Assembly (NCBI GenBank): GCA_015143735.1
Contig: VKHC01000460.1
Coordinates: forward strand, 1-11,829
Reading direction: 5' to 3'
Source: Synura sp. LO234KE
Lineage: Eukaryota > Sar > Synurophyceae > Synurales > Mallomonadaceae
DNA length: 11,829 bases
Both the position numbers and the translations under genes were made by a program. The notes beneath the pieces are model-generated. The model saw only the letters and a list, made by a program, of their open reading frames with translations, searched no databases and was not told the origin of the DNA. Positions 8,930 to 11,829 of the stretch are shown here, in pieces. The first letter of the stretch is position 1, and each line of letters begins with the position of its first letter.

Positions 8930-11829
8930 TTAGATCACTTCTCCTGTCACAACTTTACCCGCCAGAACTCTTCCAAAGTTATCAACCTCCACTGTATTCT
9001 TCTCAACCTCCACATGCTGAATATCGATATGAGGTCCTGTAGCATTTGCAGTCATAGCACCAGCGTCATTCTGGTCAGTTCCACATCGTGCAAGTATTGC
9101 GGATGGGTTTGTATTATTTGCTAACATTTCTTCACCGGCCAGTACGATACAAGACTCGTTCATCAACTTTTCGTAGTTCGGTTCTCCTCCAGTCTTATCC
9201 GAGCGAGTATTCATGGCTCGATTTCGCTTGTAGAAGAAGCAATAACAGCAGAAGAAGACGAAGAAGATTGCCAGGATTAGAAGAATGCCTTTCAAAAAGG
9301 CAGGAATGTCCTCGAAGAGTTCACCTAAAATCAAGATATTAAAGCGTTGTTAGGACCAAGAGATAATATTCGTTCACATGATAACGTATTTAAACGACAA
9401 CAATTAAATTAAATTGTTTGAGTCTATTACTCCAGAACAAGTAGAAACCGAGGCACTACTTCACCCACATGCATGCTAGAAAATGATCATGTAATCTTAA
9501 GTTTTAACAGGCAAAACTTCTTAGCAAAGAATCCATCGTAAGCCCACGGCAAACTCCATCTTGTTCTTGATTACACACACGGTTCCTTCAAAGAACACAA
9601 CTACAGGTCGAATATTTTGACGGCATATCACAGCGCAGAGTGCAATGGTCACAACTACACCAGGCACAAAATAGATTGGTTATTCTACACGCAATTGTAG
9701 ATAGATAAAATAATAAAGTGATTTCAAAGCTTTCAAAATCTAGGTGCTTCCACTCTGATGATTGAACTAACCGTTTCAGCAAAAGCACAGCACCATCACA
9801 AGTAATTACAATGATTATGATCGCTAATAACGCTGACACAAACACTTTGCAGCATTTTCCCTCAGATGAGACCCCAACTCAGTCAAATTATTACCATTTG
9901 GAGATCGTGAAGGTACTCTCACTCTCACTCTCTTCCTATCTATATGTGAGTGCGGGATCAAATACACAGTCTAGTATTAAAATACCTATCACAGCAAGAG
10001 AGGTGGCTTCGTATATGATAGTGTCAGGGTATGGATTCTCTTACCAATGAGCAACAAGTTACACTTCGAATAGCGGTGCGATTGTACATTAAGAATAGAA
10101 TTATGACACTATATTAATAACAACTCTAACATAGTGAACTCGATGGCACAGACAGCTTGAGAGTCCGCATAAAAGTGCTAGGCGCAATCTCTACCGCAAA
10201 GGCAATATCATTCATGTCAGCTAATCACCCTGAGAAGCTACTTACCGGAACTGACCGTACCAGAGGGTAAATCACTGCTTGGGGGAAGCCGGGCAGAGCC
10301 TACGTACAACAGAGGTGCAGATAAATGGAGTAATGGGAAAAAATTGCGAGAAAACCGAAGCGTTGTGTGCCGAAAAACGTAGAGGTTCTTACAATATTTT
10401 GTTACAAATCTTCACACGCATCAGAATTAGACCGTCCACGTGGTAGTTCTTATAAGGTAATCTTACCGTCATCATACAGCACAAGTATTTCAGCTTCTGA
10501 TAACACTGACTGGATCAAATAGAACTCATCTATTGCCCCATTAAAAAATGGTGCAAAAATTAGCTCACTTCTACCGATGTAATTGATATATCGCGTAACT
10601 GCATTCGGATAGAATACGTGTCCCAGGTTTTTGTGCAGAGCTCCATTCAAATATATTAACCATTCCCCATTTGAATTTATGGTCCAAGCCACGTGTCTCC
10701 ACAAGTTGTTGTTTACTTTAAACCCGAAAATGAAGTCATTCCTGTACGTCTGAGTGTTGTCTGCAATTGATACGTAACAGTCGCCCCAATAAGAGACCCC
10801 GAATCCGATATTATTTGATGTATAACCGTTTCCAAAATCCAGTATGCTTACTTCTCGGGAGAAACTTTTTTCGAAATATTTGAACCAAAACGCGACACTT
10901 AGACCCGTTGATCCTGTTTTGAAGGCGGGAATTTTAACGGATTTGTATGCAGACAACTGCAACGCTCCCGTCCCCACCATATAGTCTGTAGTTGTGATTG
11001 TAGGGCTTCCGTAAAGCTGGGCGTTGTAAGCAGATCCCTCAGGTCCCAAGTTCATTAGACTTGACCCAGAAATAGTGTCGATGTCAAACGAGTAATAGAT
11101 ATACAGCGGTGTTCCTGAAAACAGAACCATGTTACGACGAAATCAGCAGCAGACCAATGCAAACCAATAAATAGCAGAAAACGTAGGAATTCAATTGAAC
11201 GGCGGCGGATGAGTGTAACTATTATTTATGCAGAATGTCACCGTCCCGGTTTAGAGATTCAAAACCAGGTTAAACAGAGAATTTTATAGGTGGTTATCAA
11301 TCGATGTATGCAGCCTTAAGGAACAGGAATCAATGAGCACTACCAGGTGGGTGTATCATTATCTGAGAGTTTTGATGAGGCGAGATACCTGGGGTAGAGA
11401 AGTCTTCAGAAGTGATACTCCGAACGTATGCAGCTCCTGCAGGACATGAGCACGAGGTTAGCAAGCAATTCATCTCAAATGTACTTGAGTAATACAATGA
11501 ATGATTCCAATCATTCAGCCAGAAAATACGAATTAATAGACGTCATTCTAACCTTGATTATACAGCTCTTGTACTTGAGCCTCTGACAACACAGACTGGA
11601 GCAAATAGAATTCGTCTATGGCTCCTATTAAGTAAGGATCTTCCATTGAAGGACTCATACCGAGGTGGTTCGATGAAAAGGTAACACTATTAGGGTAGTA
11701 CTTGTTGAGGAAGCTCTTATGCAGAGCTCCATTCAAATATATTAACCAATTCCCGCTCGGGTCGATCGTCCAAGCCACGTGTCTCCACTTGTCGTCGTTT
11801 ACGTTCAAACCGAAAACAGACTTCTGCTC
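8930..11829 (-). CDS. Membrane-anchored tandem LamG-domain protein, 5' end cut by the window edge
   Basis: Proposed exons in transcript order are 11829-11553 (partial), 11436-11389, 11114-10467, 10299-10246 and 9324-8930. Every join is phase 1 with GT-AG ends and keeps the frame. The first holds the C-terminal half of a LamG (concanavalin A-like, LamG_3 type) domain. The second is a 16-residue linker. The third is a complete LamG domain of about 215 residues, with WRHVAWTI, WLIYLNGALHK and GAIDEFYLIQSVLSEAEI. The fourth is a Ser/Pro-rich stalk. The last gives a transmembrane helix (KGILLILAIFFVFFCCYCFF, then KR) and a tail of about 95 residues with NYEKLM, a possible YxxL sorting motif, ending at TAA 8930. 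LamG domains bind carbohydrates or proteins; here they are probably displayed outside the cell. The two LamG exons are certain; the linker, stalk and direct joining to the last exon are inferred. Confidence 0.75.
9521..9877 (-). other. Candidate alternative membrane-anchor exons inside the last intron
   Basis: After the acceptor GACTGAG at 9878, phase 1 opens a frame of about 95 residues ending at TGA 9588. It begins VGVSSEGKCCK and contains the hydrophobic helix VFVSALLAIIIIVITC and then LLLKR, a layout like that of the terminal exon. A second frame follows the acceptor GTGTAG and runs from 9654 to TAA 9521, reading VTIALCAVICRQNIRP and on. Either could be an alternative 3' exon, an extra membrane span, or decayed copies of the anchor exon. 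Confidence 0.35.
10246..10299 (-). other. Putative 54-base stalk exon after the LamG domain
   Basis: A strong donor (TTCCG then GTAAGT) and an acceptor TACGTAG bound a phase 1-1 segment reading GSARLPPSSDLPSGTVSSG. A Ser/Pro-rich stalk before a membrane helix fits this place in the protein. Confidence 0.5.
10467..11114 (-). other. Complete LamG domain carried by one symmetric exon
   Basis: The exon is 648 bases, with acceptor TTTTCAG before GAACACC and donor GTAAGA after GACG, both phase 1. The domain starts TPLYIYYSFDIDT and ends EAEILVLYDDG, the usual LamG_3 boundaries. An ATG at 11128-11130 lies just upstream in the same frame but inside the intron by this model, so I do not take it as a start. 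Confidence 0.85.
11389..11436 (-). other. Putative 48-base linker exon between LamG domains
   Basis: Acceptor CCTGCAG and donor GTATCT frame a 48-base segment that reads GAAYVRSITSEDFSTPG when joined in phase 1 to its neighbours. Skipping it would also keep the frame, so it could be a cassette exon. Confidence 0.5.
11553..11829 (-). other. Partial LamG domain exon, continuing off the right edge
   Basis: The 92 visible codons begin EQKSVFGLNVNDDKWRHVAW and end LSEAQVQELYNQG. The donor is CAAG followed by GTTAGA, phase 1. Two blocks are identical at DNA level to the neighbouring LamG exon, which suggests duplication of the module. Confidence 0.85.

Noticed and set aside
8765-9124. Plus-strand 119-residue open frame with an ATG
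   Set aside because: Much of it is antisense to the well-supported LamG tail exon, and the unique part has no recognisable features.
9959-10040. Minus-strand hydrophobic frame (SLAVIGILILDCVF)
   Set aside because: It could be another membrane segment, but its acceptor is poor and no good phase-compatible donor was found.
11128-11130. ATG as a start codon for a stand-alone LamG gene
   Set aside because: A strong splice acceptor (TTCTGTTTTCAG) lies directly after it and the phase matches the upstream LamG exon, so it is more likely intron sequence.

Overview
This is a window of eukaryotic nuclear DNA. Its genes are split by GT-AG introns, mostly about 50 to 300 bases long, with one GC-AG intron. 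Base composition is moderately AT-rich. Most of the coding sequence lies in short exons with no long open frame, so it appears only when exons are joined at splice sites. The ankyrin-repeat protein kinase at the left edge resembles a family I associate with oomycetes and other stramenopiles. I therefore lean to a stramenopile host, but this rests on recalled resemblance and is not proven.

Left block (1-2806): two divergent genes share a short upstream region. On the minus strand, an ankyrin-repeat protein with a C-terminal protein-kinase domain runs from about 2310 off the left edge in seven visible exons. Two of its exons are exactly one 33-residue ankyrin repeat each. On the plus strand, a small three-exon gene (2433-2806) encodes a complete 90-residue twin CX9C protein of the CMC1 family, which works in mitochondrial cytochrome c oxidase assembly.

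Middle block (2807-8929): no convincing functional gene. It holds a dense cluster of CTAAAGT heptamers (3393-3695), a cluster of GCGTATA palindromes (4493-4553), and a large imperfect inverted repeat with arms of about 660-680 bases around a 69-base loop (about 5086-6496). Each arm of the inverted repeat encodes a similar short reading frame pointing outward. On the minus strand at about 7518-8090 there are broken frames that may be the decayed end of a pogo/Tigger-like transposase, next to a serine/threonine-rich open frame (7135-7578).

Right block (8930-11829): the 3' part of a minus-strand gene for a membrane-anchored protein with tandem LamG (concanavalin A-like) domains. One LamG exon is complete and one is cut by the window edge. 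Short linker and stalk exons follow, then a terminal exon with one transmembrane helix and a cytoplasmic tail. All visible introns are phase 1, so the LamG and linker exons are symmetric 1-1 modules of the kind associated with exon shuffling. One or two further hydrophobic open segments with phase-1 acceptors lie in the last long intron and could be alternative membrane-anchor exons. The three genes have no obvious shared pathway.
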